DNA from: Modestobacter marinus
GTDB taxonomy: Bacteria; Actinomycetota; Actinomycetes; Mycobacteriales; Geodermatophilaceae
Length of the DNA stretch: 64,000 nt
Assembly: GCF_019799945.1 (NCBI RefSeq)
Contig: NZ_JABGCH010000010.1
Span: forward strand, 62,001 to 126,000
Reading direction: 5' to 3'
Notes under the pieces: model-generated
The model's input: the letters and a program-made list of their open reading frames with translations, nothing else
What the model was told of the DNA's origin: nothing
Databases searched by the model: none
Translations under genes and position numbers: made by a program
Part shown: in pieces, positions 24,415 to 32,656 of the stretch
Position numbering within the stretch: the stretch's first letter is position 1
How the letters are laid out: each line of letters begins with the position of its first letter

Positions 24415-25290
24415 TCAGATCAGCTGGACGTCGGCCAGCACGCGGTCGATCACGCCGTACAGCTCGGCGTGCGTGTTCGGGATGGAGAGGTAGAGCAGCG
24501 CGGGCGCCGGCCGGCCGACGTCGACGAGCAGCAGGGCCGCCCGTTCCCCCGTCGAGTCGTAGCCGGCGACGTCCCAGGACAGGTCGAACTCGTAGACCCA
24601 GCCGGCGGCGCCGTCCACGGTGACCGCTTCGTCCCGGCGCACGGTGCGCTCGTTCGGCGCCGGGTAGTGCGCGGCGCGGACGTAGTCCGCGATCGCCGTG
24701 GTGGTCGCCTGCAGGCTGCCCGCCCCACTCCACCCGAAGCCCTCCCCCAGCGGCCCGGACGTGCACTGGGCGATGAACACGTCGAAGCCGTCGGGCAGGT
24801 TCTCCTGGGTGACGAAGTACTGCCCCGCCGTCTCGGTGGTCTCCAGCTGCGGCCCGCGGTCCCACTCGAACCAGCCGTCGCCGAGGAAGGGGTAGGAGAT
24901 CCCGGCGGGCTCGTCGAAGATGCGCACCGTCCCGGGCGGGAAGGTGGGACCGGCCTGGGTCGGCGGCACCTGGAGCGGCGCGTCCGCCACCTCCTCCGGC
25001 GATCCGCCGGACAGCACGCCGGCGAGAACCAGGACGGCGACCAGCAGCAGCGCACCCAGCCCGGCGCCCCACGGCCACCGGCGCCGGCGGCGGGGCTGCT
25101 CCGGCGGGCCGCCCCACTGCTCCCACTGCGGTGCGGCCGGCGGCTGGAACGGGGCGCCGACCTGGACGCCGGGGCCGGCCGGGGTGGTCACGTCCGACCA
25201 GGTCATCCCGTTCCACCAGCGCACCAGGCCCGGCGCCCCGTCCGGATCGGGGTACCAGCCCGGGGCCGGCGCGCCCTGTGGCCCGCTCAC
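24415..25290 (-). CDS. DUF2510 membrane-anchored protein
   Basis: A 291-residue protein. Residues 8-34 form the actinobacterial DUF2510 motif (PGWYPDPDG ... RWWNGMTW). A Pro-rich linker and a basic patch (RRRRRWPW) precede one membrane helix (about residues 75-95). The remaining 190 residues are likely outside the membrane and contain one cysteine and many aromatic residues, without a known domain. The start GTG overlaps the pseudokinase stop by 4 bases, so it is co-expressed with it. A signalling role next to the kinase-like protein is an inference. Confidence 0.8.
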   Translation of the reverse strand: MSGPQGAPAPGWYPDPDGAPGLVRWWNGMTWSDVTTPAGPGVQVGAPFQPPAAPQWEQWGGPPEQPRRRRRWPWGAGLGALLLVAVLVLAGVLSGGSPEEVADAPLQVPPTQAGPTFPPGTVRIFDEPAGISYPFLGDGWFEWDRGPQLETTETAGQYFVTQENLPDGFDVFIAQCTSGPLGEGFGWSGAGSLQATTTAIADYVRAAHYPAPNERTVRRDEAVTVDGAAGWVYEFDLSWDVAGYDSTGERAALLLVDVGRPAPALLYLSIPNTHAELYGVIDRVLADVQLI

Positions 25291-26213
25291 CGTCGCCGTC
25301 CGGAGCTCCGCCGCCGCTGCAGCACGGTGGCCGCCAGGACGGCGAGCAGCGCAGCGGCACCGGCGGGCACGATCCGACGCGGCCCCGGTGCCCGTTCGCC
25401 CGTCATCCCCGTGGCGTCGTCCGCGGGCCGGGCGACCTCGACGCCGCTGAGCGCCAGCGCGGCGCGGGCGGCGGCGGCCATCCCCCCGGCGGAGGTCCAG
25501 CGCCGCTCGGGATCGGCGGCGAGCCCGCGCTGCACGACCCCGTCCAGCTCCGGGGGCAGCCCAGGGCGCAGCGCCGAGGGCGCCGGCGGGTCGGCGCCGG
25601 GCTCGGGGCGGGCACCGGTGAGCAGCTCGAAGAGCAGGCCGGCCAGCGAGAAGACGTCGGCGCGGCCGTCCACGGGTCCACCGGCGGCGAGCTCCGGGGC
25701 CGGGTGCTCGGAGTCCCGGCCGGCGCCCGGCGCGGTCCCGAGGTCGGCCAGCAGGACGGCGTCCCCGCCAGTGCCGGCCGGGCGCGCCCTCACCAGCACG
25801 TGGGAGGCACCGACGTCCCGGTGCACGAGACCCGCGGCGTGCACGACGTCCAGCGCCCGGGCCAGCTGCCCGACCACGTCGACGGCACGCGCCGGGTCGA
25901 GCGGACCGGTGCGGGCGAGCACCTCCGCCAGGTGCTCGCCCTCGACCAGCTCGGTGGCGACGAACAGCCGGCCGCCGACGTCCCCGTACCGGTGCACGCG
26001 GACCAGGTGCGGCTCGGCCAGCCGGAGGACGACGGGCAGCTCGCGGAGGAACCGCTCCCGCCGGCCGGGCTGCGGCGCCAGCACCCGGAGGACGACGTCC
26101 CGCCCGAGCGCCGGGTCGTGCGCCCGGACCAGCTGGTCGGTGTCGCCGTCCCCGAGGAGGTCCAGCAGCCGGTAGCTGCCGAACCTCCGGTCCCCGCCCA
26201 CGTCCCCCGCCAC
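25287..26213 (-). CDS. Ser/Thr protein kinase-like protein (probable pseudokinase), C-terminal membrane helix
   Basis: A 308-residue PknB-type fold with key changes. The ATP-anchoring Lys is replaced in VVLRVL, the catalytic loop reads HRDVGASHVL (usual HRDxKxxN) so the Lys and Asn are lost, and the DFG motif is DLG. The APE motif (PAPELAAGG) and helix F DVFSLAGLLFELLTG are intact. A hydrophobic segment near the C-terminus followed by QRRRSSGRRR anchors it with the kinase fold in the cytosol. GTG at 26213 lies 5 bases after the M20 stop; GTG at 26201 is an alternative. It likely binds rather than phosphorylates its partner. Confidence 0.8.
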   Translation of the reverse strand: MAGDVGGDRRFGSYRLLDLLGDGDTDQLVRAHDPALGRDVVLRVLAPQPGRRERFLRELPVVLRLAEPHLVRVHRYGDVGGRLFVATELVEGEHLAEVLARTGPLDPARAVDVVGQLARALDVVHAAGLVHRDVGASHVLVRARPAGTGGDAVLLADLGTAPGAGRDSEHPAPELAAGGPVDGRADVFSLAGLLFELLTGARPEPGADPPAPSALRPGLPPELDGVVQRGLAADPERRWTSAGGMAAAARAALALSGVEVARPADDATGMTGERAPGPRRIVPAGAAALLAVLAATVLQRRRSSGRRR

Positions 26214-26217
26214 GGGA

Positions 26218-27636
26218 TCAGCGCGGGAACGGGACGGTGGCGAGCTCCCGCCATAGGTGGGCGGCCGCCTCCGCGCCCCGGTGCAGCATGGGCAGCAGCA
26301 CCCGCTCGTTCGGCGAGTGGATCCGGTCGGTGGGCAGACCCGCGCCGAGGAAGACCAGGGGCGCGCCGAGGATGCCGGCGAGGTCGGCCTCCGGGCCGCT
26401 GCCGCCCTCGCGGGTGAACAGCACCTGGTCGGCGTCGGTGTCGAAGGCCTGCGCGATCGACCGCAGCAGCGCGTCCATGGCCGGGTGGTCCAGGTCGCTG
26501 GCGCACGGCGCGACACCGCCCGGCGAGACGTGCACGTCGGCCTCGATGCCGGCGGGCAGGTTCGCGGCCACCCAGGCGCGCACCTGGTCGCCGAGGTCGG
26601 CCGGCGCCTGGTCGGCGACCAGCCGGAAGGTGATCTTGGCGTGCGCCTCGGCGGGGACGATGGTCTTGTGGCCCGGGCCGGTGTAGCCGCCCCACATGCC
26701 GTTGACCTCCGCGGTCGGCCGGGCGCCGATCCGCTCCAGGGTGGTGAAGCCGGCCTCGCCGCTGGCGACCCGGGACGCCGCCGGCCCGGCCAGCCAGGCC
26801 TGCTCGTCGAAGGGCACCCGGCCCATCAGGTCGCGCTCCCGCTCGGTGAGCGGGCGCACCGTGTCGTAGAAGCCGGGCAGGGTGACCCGGCCGTCGGCGT
26901 CGTGCAGGCCGGCGAGCAGGGTGGCCAGCGCGTGCAGCGGGTTGGGGACGGCGCCGCCGAAGGACCCCGAGTGCAGGTCCACCCTCGGGCCGCGCAGGGT
27001 GATCTCCGCGTCGGCGAGCCCGCGCATGGCGGTGACCGCGCTGGGCACGCCGGGCGCGGCCATGCCGGTGTCGCTGACCACGACGACGTCGCAGGCCAGC
27101 CGGTCGGCGTGCGTGCGGAGCAGGTCGGCGAAGTACGGCGACCCGGACTCCTCCTCACCCTCCACGATCAGCTTGACGGTGACCGCGGGGGTGTCCCGGC
27201 CGGTGGCGGCCAGGTGGGCGCGCATGCCGAGCAGGTGGAACGCGACGTTGCCCTTGTCGTCGATCGCGCCGCGGGCGCGCAGCTCCGGTCCGTCGGGCCC
27301 CTCGACCAGGGTCGGCTCGAACGGCGGGTGCTCCCACCGCGCCACCGGGTCGACCGGCTGGACGTCGTGGTGCCCGTAGACCAGGGCGACGGGGGCGCCG
27401 GCGTCCGCCGACGGCCACTCGGCGAACACGGCCGGGGCACCGGCGGTCTCCCAGATCTCGACGGTGGGGAAGCCGGTGCGCCGCAGCGCCCCGGCGAGCC
27501 ACTCCGCGCTGGCCCGCACGTCCGGCGCGTGCGCCGGGTCGGCGGAGATCGACGGGATGCGCAGCCACGCGTCGAGGTCGGCGTGCAGGTCGTCGCGGTG
27601 GGCGGTGACGAAGTCGCGTTCGGCGCTGCTGCTCAC
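26218..27636 (-). CDS. M20 family dipeptidase (dizinc)
   Basis: A 472-residue M20 metallopeptidase of the CNDP/PepV-like group. Metal ligands are seen in YGHHDVQPVDP (about residue 87), the bridging Asp in RGAIDDKGN, the catalytic base and ligand in VEGEEESGS and later VSDTGMAAPG. VDLHSGSFGG is the dimer-domain signature, and NGMWGGYTGPG and the final SPNERVL complete the set. It hydrolyses dipeptides in the cytosol. GTG at 27636 has GAGGAGAA 5 bases upstream. It is the first gene of a six-gene minus-strand operon leading through the pseudokinase and M16 genes to nudC. Confidence 0.92.
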   Translation of the reverse strand: MSSSAERDFVTAHRDDLHADLDAWLRIPSISADPAHAPDVRASAEWLAGALRRTGFPTVEIWETAGAPAVFAEWPSADAGAPVALVYGHHDVQPVDPVARWEHPPFEPTLVEGPDGPELRARGAIDDKGNVAFHLLGMRAHLAATGRDTPAVTVKLIVEGEEESGSPYFADLLRTHADRLACDVVVVSDTGMAAPGVPSAVTAMRGLADAEITLRGPRVDLHSGSFGGAVPNPLHALATLLAGLHDADGRVTLPGFYDTVRPLTERERDLMGRVPFDEQAWLAGPAASRVASGEAGFTTLERIGARPTAEVNGMWGGYTGPGHKTIVPAEAHAKITFRLVADQAPADLGDQVRAWVAANLPAGIEADVHVSPGGVAPCASDLDHPAMDALLRSIAQAFDTDADQVLFTREGGSGPEADLAGILGAPLVFLGAGLPTDRIHSPNERVLLPMLHRGAEAAAHLWRELATVPFPR

Positions 27637-27720
27637 GAGTTCTCCTCGCTGGCGCTCGTCGAGCGCGTTCGCGGTGCTGCTGTGCTCATCCGTTCGCTCG
27701 CAAGCTCGCTCACGGCCGTG
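27637..27720. repeat. palindromic intergenic sequence (GAGCGAGCTTGCGAGCGAAC type)
   Basis: Upstream of the M20 gene lie two inverted repeats: GCGCTCGTCGAGCGC (about 27652-27666) and, about 40 bases away, TTCGCTCGCAAGCTCGCTCA. The second motif is common between genes of high-GC actinobacteria as I recall. It may be a terminator-like or REP-like sequence; here it lies in the promoter region of divergent genes. Confidence 0.5.
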
Positions 27721-27762
27721 ACCGTATCCCCCGGCACCGCGCGGCCCGGGCAGGGACCGGGC

Positions 27763-27768
27763 TACGTT
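27763..27768 (+). promoter_or_regulatory. -10 box, probable leaderless start
   Basis: TACGTT ends 6 bases before the ATG at 27775 of the hydrolase gene, which has no Shine-Dalgarno sequence. Confidence 0.5.
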
Positions 27769-27774
27769 GCGTGC

Positions 27775-28629
27775 ATGGGCGTGGGGATGCTGCAGGTGGA
27801 CGTCGGCGACCTGACCTTCGACGTCCGGACCGACGGGCCCGACGACGGGCCGCCCGTGCTCCTGCTGCACGGGTTCCCGGAGACCTCGCTGTCCTGGTCG
27901 GCAGTGACGCCGCTGCTCGCGCAGACCGGGCTGCGCACGTACGCGCCCGACCAGCTCGGCTACTCCCCCGGCGCCCGCCCGCTCGACGTCGACGCCTACG
28001 CGCTGACCAACCTGGTCCAGGTCACCGCCGACCTGATGACCGCGCTGGACGTGCCGGTGGCGCACGTGGTCGGGCACGACTGGGGAGCGAACGTGGCGTG
28101 GGGCCTGGCCGCGTGGCACCCCGACCGGGTGCGCACGCTGACCGCGGTCTCGGCGCCGCACCCGACCGCGTACACGCTGGCCTACCGGGCCGATCCGGAG
28201 CAGAAGGAGCGGTCGAGCTACATCGCGCTGTTCCGGCAGGAGGGCAGGGCCGAGGAGGTGCTGCTGGCCGACGGCGCCCGGCGGCTGCGCCGGGTGCTGG
28301 AGGCGCCCGGGCTGCCGGCGGAGGCGGTCGACGCCTACGTGGCCCAGCTGTCCGCACCGGGCGCGCTGACCGCGGCGCTGAACTGGTACCGGGCGTTGAG
28401 CTCGGGCAACCACGTCGACCCGGTGGACGTGCCCACCACCTACGTGTGGAGCGACGGCGACGTCGCCGTGGGGCGCACCGCCGCCGAGGCGTGCGCGGAC
28501 CAGGTCACCGCCGACTACCGGTTCGTGGAGCTGTCCGGGATCTCCCACTGGGTGCCGGAGCAGGCGCCCGAGCAGCTGGCCCGCACCGTGCTGGACCGGA
28601 TCGCCTCCGCCGGGGCGCTCACGCCCTGA
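27775..28629 (+). CDS. alpha/beta hydrolase, epoxide hydrolase-like
   Basis: A 284-residue alpha/beta hydrolase. HGFPETSLSW (about residue 32) is the oxyanion HGxP motif and VGHDWGANVAW (about residue 99) carries an Asp nucleophile followed by Trp, as in epoxide hydrolases and haloalkane dehalogenases. The catalytic His is in ISHWVPEQ (about residue 257). The cap contains an NWYRALSSG segment, where the Tyr may be one of the epoxide-activating tyrosines. The ATG at 27775 is suggested by a -10 box 6 bases upstream; an ATG four codons later is possible. Confidence 0.88.
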   Translation: MGVGMLQVDVGDLTFDVRTDGPDDGPPVLLLHGFPETSLSWSAVTPLLAQTGLRTYAPDQLGYSPGARPLDVDAYALTNLVQVTADLMTALDVPVAHVVGHDWGANVAWGLAAWHPDRVRTLTAVSAPHPTAYTLAYRADPEQKERSSYIALFRQEGRAEEVLLADGARRLRRVLEAPGLPAEAVDAYVAQLSAPGALTAALNWYRALSSGNHVDPVDVPTTYVWSDGDVAVGRTAAEACADQVTADYRFVELSGISHWVPEQAPEQLARTVLDRIASAGALTP

Positions 28630-28744
28630 CGTGCGCCGGCGACCCCCGCGTACCGCGGACGCGCGGGCATTGCGAGGAGCCGCCGCACCCTGCCAGCATC
28701 CTCCACCGAGTGCTCGGCGACCCCTGAGGGTGCGGGTGATCGGG

Positions 28745-29317
28745 ATGCGACGCGCGACGCGACCACGCCTGGCAGCTGTCTGGTGCGCCATCGCCCTGCT
28801 CATCCTGGTCGGGTGCGGAGGTGATCCCGACCCGGCTGCCGGCGACGCTGCGGATGACGCCGAAGCCGAGGTCCCGGCGGACGCCACGGACGCCCTGGAC
28901 GTCCCGACCGAGGCCCCGGCCGGCGCGCCGGACATCGATCCGTGCAGCCTGGTCAGCGACGAGGAGATGGCCGGGATCCTGTCCGAGCAGCTCCCCGACG
29001 ACGAGGTCGCGGTCACCGTGACCTCCGAGATCGCATCCGGCTCCGGGAGTCCCAGCTGCACGTACACGTGGACCCGGAGCACGTGGAGCGCGGGCTCGGG
29101 CAAGGAGTTCACGATCGCGGTGCTCCCCCCGGACGACCTGCAGTTCACGGCCGGTCTTGGTGAACGCATCCCGCTCGATGGCGTCGGCGACGAGGCCTTC
29201 GAGATGAACGAGAACTACTTCGCGCGGGTGGGGGACGTGGTGGTCCATCTCGTAAACCTCCAGGAGACGCCCGCGGCGTCGGTCGCGGTGCTCACCGCGG
29301 CGGCCGAGAGCCTGTAG
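28745..29317 (+). CDS. DUF3558-like lipoprotein
   Basis: A 190-residue exported protein. The signal peptide ends with the lipobox LVGC (Cys at residue 24), so the mature protein is lipid-anchored outside the membrane. An acidic Ala/Asp/Glu linker follows. The C-terminal domain begins DPCSLVSDEEM and has a second Cys in PSCTYTW; the pair probably forms a disulfide, as in DUF3558-type proteins. The ATG at 28745 is chosen because the signal peptide begins there; a GTG 9 bases earlier is possible. Function unknown. It stands alone, convergent with adnB. Confidence 0.75.
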   Translation: MRRATRPRLAAVWCAIALLILVGCGGDPDPAAGDAADDAEAEVPADATDALDVPTEAPAGAPDIDPCSLVSDEEMAGILSEQLPDDEVAVTVTSEIASGSGSPSCTYTWTRSTWSAGSGKEFTIAVLPPDDLQFTAGLGERIPLDGVGDEAFEMNENYFARVGDVVVHLVNLQETPAASVAVLTAAAESL

Positions 29318-29338
29318 CGGCGCGCGCCGGCGGGCCCG

Positions 29339-32300
29339 TCAGCCGGCGCCCGTCACCAGGACCAGCAGACCGGCCTCGTCGAGCAGGTCGACCGGGCGCA
29401 GCGTCCTGTTGGCCGCCACGTGGTGGAACCCGGCGCTGACCCGCTCGACCGGCACCCCGGTCAGCCGGGACCAGCCCAGCCGGTAGGCGGCCAGCTGCAC
29501 CCCGGCGGCGGCCAGCTCGGCCGGGCCGGGCACCGGGCCGGTCTTCCAGTCGATGACCTCGAAGCCGCCCTGCCCGTCGGCGAACACCGCGTCGATCCGC
29601 CCCCGCAGGGTCAGCGGACCCAGCGGCGTCTCGAACGGGGCCTCCACGTCGACCGGCTGGCGGTCGGCCCACTCGCTGGCGAGGAAGGCGTCCTGCAGGG
29701 CGGTGAGCGCCTCGTCGGGGGCCGCCTCCGCGTCGCCGGAGCCGGGCAGCTCGTCGAGGTCGATCAGCCGGGAGGTGCCGAACCGCTCCTCGAGCCACGC
29801 GTGGAACGCCGTCCCCCGGCGGGCCAGCGGCGCGGGGGCGGCGGGCATCGGCCGGCGGAGCCGGCGGGCGAGCTCGGCCGGGTCGCGGCGCAGCGCGACG
29901 AGGGCGGACACCGACAGGTGCGGTGGCAACGGCACGTCGACCACGCCGCGGCCGGCCTCGGCGCGTTCCCGCAGCAGCAGGTCGGCGTCGCGCAGCCAGT
30001 CGGCCACCAGGGGGTCGTCGGTGGCGCGGAGCGCCTCGTCGGTGAGCGGGTGCGGCTGCGAGGCGGCCACCAGCTCGGCGGCGGCGGACAGCGCCCGCCG
30101 GCGACCGGAGGACAGCGGGTCGGCCGGCCAGATCCCGACCGGCCACTCGGCCAGCGCGGGGTTCTCGGCGTCGTCGGCCGGCGGCGGCGCCCACGCGTCG
30201 ACCACGCCCGCACCGGCCCCGACCGCGTCCTTGACCGCCAGGAGCAGGGACGACGGGCCGCAGGCGGTCTTGCCGTCCCGCCACCAGCTGCCCGAGCACA
30301 GCAGCAGGTGCTTGGCGCGGGTGACCGCGACGTAGCCCAGCCGGATCTCCTCGGCCAGGCCGAAGTCCTTCCACTCGGCGACGTAGTCCTCCAGCGCGTC
30401 GCGGACCGCGGCCTGGTCTCCGGACCCGGGCACCGGCAGGTGCAGCCGGGGCAGCTCGGCGCGGTCGGTGGTGCGCAGCTCGACCGGGACGGCGCCGGGG
30501 TCGCGGATCCAGGAGTCGGAGGCGTCGGACCGCGCCGGGAACTGGTCCTTGGTCATGCCGGGGACGGCGACGACGTCCCACTCCAGACCCTTGGAGGAGT
30601 GCCCGGTGAGCAGCTGCACCGCCTCCGGGTTCACCGCGACCTCGCCGGGCTCCAGGCCGCGCTCGCGGACTTCCGCGTCGGCGAGGTACCCCAGGAACGC
30701 CGGCAGCGAGGGCAGTTCGGCCAGCTCGGCGAACTCCGCGGCGACCTCGTGCAGGGCGTCGAGGTGGGTGCGCGCGCCGCCGGGTGTGACGTCGGGGTGG
30801 CTGGCCAGCTCCGTCTCCAGCCCCAGGGAGCGCACCACCTCGTCGACCAGGTCGGGCAGAGACTCCCCCAGCCGTCCGCGCAGCGAGCCGAGCTCGGCAC
30901 CCAGCCGGCGCAGCCGCCGGAACCCCTCGGGCGAGAAGGCCTCGGGCCGGCCGAGGTCGTCCAGCGCCTCGATGATGCTGCCGCGCTCCCGCGGGAGCTC
31001 GGGGGCCGGCGCGTCCGCTCCGCCCTCCGGTGCGGGGCGGGCCGCGGCGCGCTCCTTGACCAGCGCCCGCGACCGGGACTCCAGCGCGGCCAGGTCGCGC
31101 GGGCCGATCCGCCACCGGGCGCCGGTGAGCAGCCGGCCCAGCGCGTCGCCGGCGCTGGGGTCGACCAGCACGCGGAGGGTGGCCACGACGTCGGACACCT
31201 CGGGGACGTCGAGCAGGCCACCGAGCCCGACGACCTCCACCGGGAGCCCGCGCTCGCGCAGGGCGGCCGCGATGCCGGGCAGCTGCGCGCGGCGCCGGGC
31301 CAGCACCGCGATGGTCGGGCGCTGCCCGTTCGCGCCGGTGCTCGTCCAGCACTGCGCGAGCCGGTCGGCCAGCGCGGCCGTCTCCTCGGCCACGGTCTCG
31401 TAGAGCCCGACGTGCACCGCTCCGGGACCGGCCACCGGCGAGGGCGTCAGGTCCGGCAGCGGCTGCTCCGGCTCGGGCAGCGCGGCGGCCACGGTGTTGG
31501 CGACCGCGAGCACGGCCCGGTCGTTGCGCCAGCTGGTGGACAGCGTGAGCCGCTCGGCCGGCCGGTCGGGGGTGCCCGGGAAGGTGCGGGCGAAGCGCTC
31601 GATCGTGCCGGCCGAGGCGCCGCGCCACCCGTAGATCGACTGGCGGGGGTCGCCGACGGCGAGCACCGGGTGCCCGCCCGGGCCGCCGAACAGCGCCTCC
31701 AGCATGCGCAGCTGGCCGACGCTCGTGTCCTGGTACTCGTCGAGGAGCACGACCCGCCACCGGGCCCGCTCCCGGCGGCCGACCTCCGGGGAGCTGACCG
31801 CCACCCGGGCCGCGAAGGCGACCTGGTCGGCGTAGTCGATGGCGCCGGCCGCGCGCTTGCGCGCCTCGAACGCCTCGACCATCGGCAGCAGCGCGGCACG
31901 GGCCCGCTGACGGCCGAGCATCTTCAGCACCTCGGCGTAGGGGCCCCGCTTCTTGGGGGCGTCGGGGTAGCCGCGCAGCTGCTGCTCGAAGCGGACGGTC
32001 CAGGCGCGCAGGGCGGCCGGGCTCACGTCGTGCTCGCCGAGCTCGGCGGCGAGCTGCAGCACGTCCTCGGTGGTGGTGACCAGGCCGAGGTTCACGTCGG
32101 CCATGTCACCGGTGTGCGCGGCGACGACGGTGGCCGCCTGGCCCCAGCACATCGCCGGGCCGAGCACCCCGGCGCCGGGCTCGACGCCGATCCGCAGCCC
32201 GTGCTCGGCGACGATGCCGGCCGCGTAGCCGTGGTAGGTGGCGACCGTGGGCGCGGCGATGGCCAGCCGCTCCCGCAGCGCGGGATCGGTCTGCGGGTGG

Positions 32301-32656
32301 TCGGCCAGCGCGCCCAGCCGCAGCCGGACCCGCGCGTTCAGCTCGCTGGCCGCCTTGCGGGTGAAGGTGAGCCCGAGCACCGCCTCCGGGGCGACCAGCT
32401 GGTTGGCGACCAGCCAGGCCACCCGGGCGGCCATCGTCTCGGTCTTGCCCGAACCGGCGCCGGCGACGACCACCAGCGGCCGGTCGACCGGCGCGGAGAC
32501 TACGCCGGCCTGCTCCGGGGACGGGGCGTACGTCAGGCCGCAGCGGGTGGCCACCTCGGCGGGGGTGAGCAGCTCCGGCGGCTCCGGGCTCGTGACGGGG
32601 ACCATTCCGGGCAGGTCGAAGGCCAGCTGCCCGTCGAACGCGGACCGGGCGCTCAT
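29339..32656 (-). CDS. adnB: AdnB helicase-nuclease subunit
   Basis: A 1105-residue UvrD-like motor fused to a RecB-type nuclease. Walker A is VVAGAGSGKTET, motif II DEYQDTS, motif III GDPRQSIYGWRG, motif V HSSKGLEWD and motif VI LGYVAVTRAKH. The nuclease at the C-terminus has RGRIDAVF and FEVIDWKTG, the Asp-x-Lys catalytic core. It forms a heterodimer with AdnA to unwind and resect double-strand breaks, the actinobacterial counterpart of RecBCD. The start overlaps the adnA stop by 4 bases (ATGA). Which subunit is A or B is from memory of the mycobacterial order. Confidence 0.9.
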   Translation of the reverse strand: MSARSAFDGQLAFDLPGMVPVTSPEPPELLTPAEVATRCGLTYAPSPEQAGVVSAPVDRPLVVVAGAGSGKTETMAARVAWLVANQLVAPEAVLGLTFTRKAASELNARVRLRLGALADHPQTDPALRERLAIAAPTVATYHGYAAGIVAEHGLRIGVEPGAGVLGPAMCWGQAATVVAAHTGDMADVNLGLVTTTEDVLQLAAELGEHDVSPAALRAWTVRFEQQLRGYPDAPKKRGPYAEVLKMLGRQRARAALLPMVEAFEARKRAAGAIDYADQVAFAARVAVSSPEVGRRERARWRVVLLDEYQDTSVGQLRMLEALFGGPGGHPVLAVGDPRQSIYGWRGASAGTIERFARTFPGTPDRPAERLTLSTSWRNDRAVLAVANTVAAALPEPEQPLPDLTPSPVAGPGAVHVGLYETVAEETAALADRLAQCWTSTGANGQRPTIAVLARRRAQLPGIAAALRERGLPVEVVGLGGLLDVPEVSDVVATLRVLVDPSAGDALGRLLTGARWRIGPRDLAALESRSRALVKERAAARPAPEGGADAPAPELPRERGSIIEALDDLGRPEAFSPEGFRRLRRLGAELGSLRGRLGESLPDLVDEVVRSLGLETELASHPDVTPGGARTHLDALHEVAAEFAELAELPSLPAFLGYLADAEVRERGLEPGEVAVNPEAVQLLTGHSSKGLEWDVVAVPGMTKDQFPARSDASDSWIRDPGAVPVELRTTDRAELPRLHLPVPGSGDQAAVRDALEDYVAEWKDFGLAEEIRLGYVAVTRAKHLLLCSGSWWRDGKTACGPSSLLLAVKDAVGAGAGVVDAWAPPPADDAENPALAEWPVGIWPADPLSSGRRRALSAAAELVAASQPHPLTDEALRATDDPLVADWLRDADLLLRERAEAGRGVVDVPLPPHLSVSALVALRRDPAELARRLRRPMPAAPAPLARRGTAFHAWLEERFGTSRLIDLDELPGSGDAEAAPDEALTALQDAFLASEWADRQPVDVEAPFETPLGPLTLRGRIDAVFADGQGGFEVIDWKTGPVPGPAELAAAGVQLAAYRLGWSRLTGVPVERVSAGFHHVAANRTLRPVDLLDEAGLLVLVTGAG

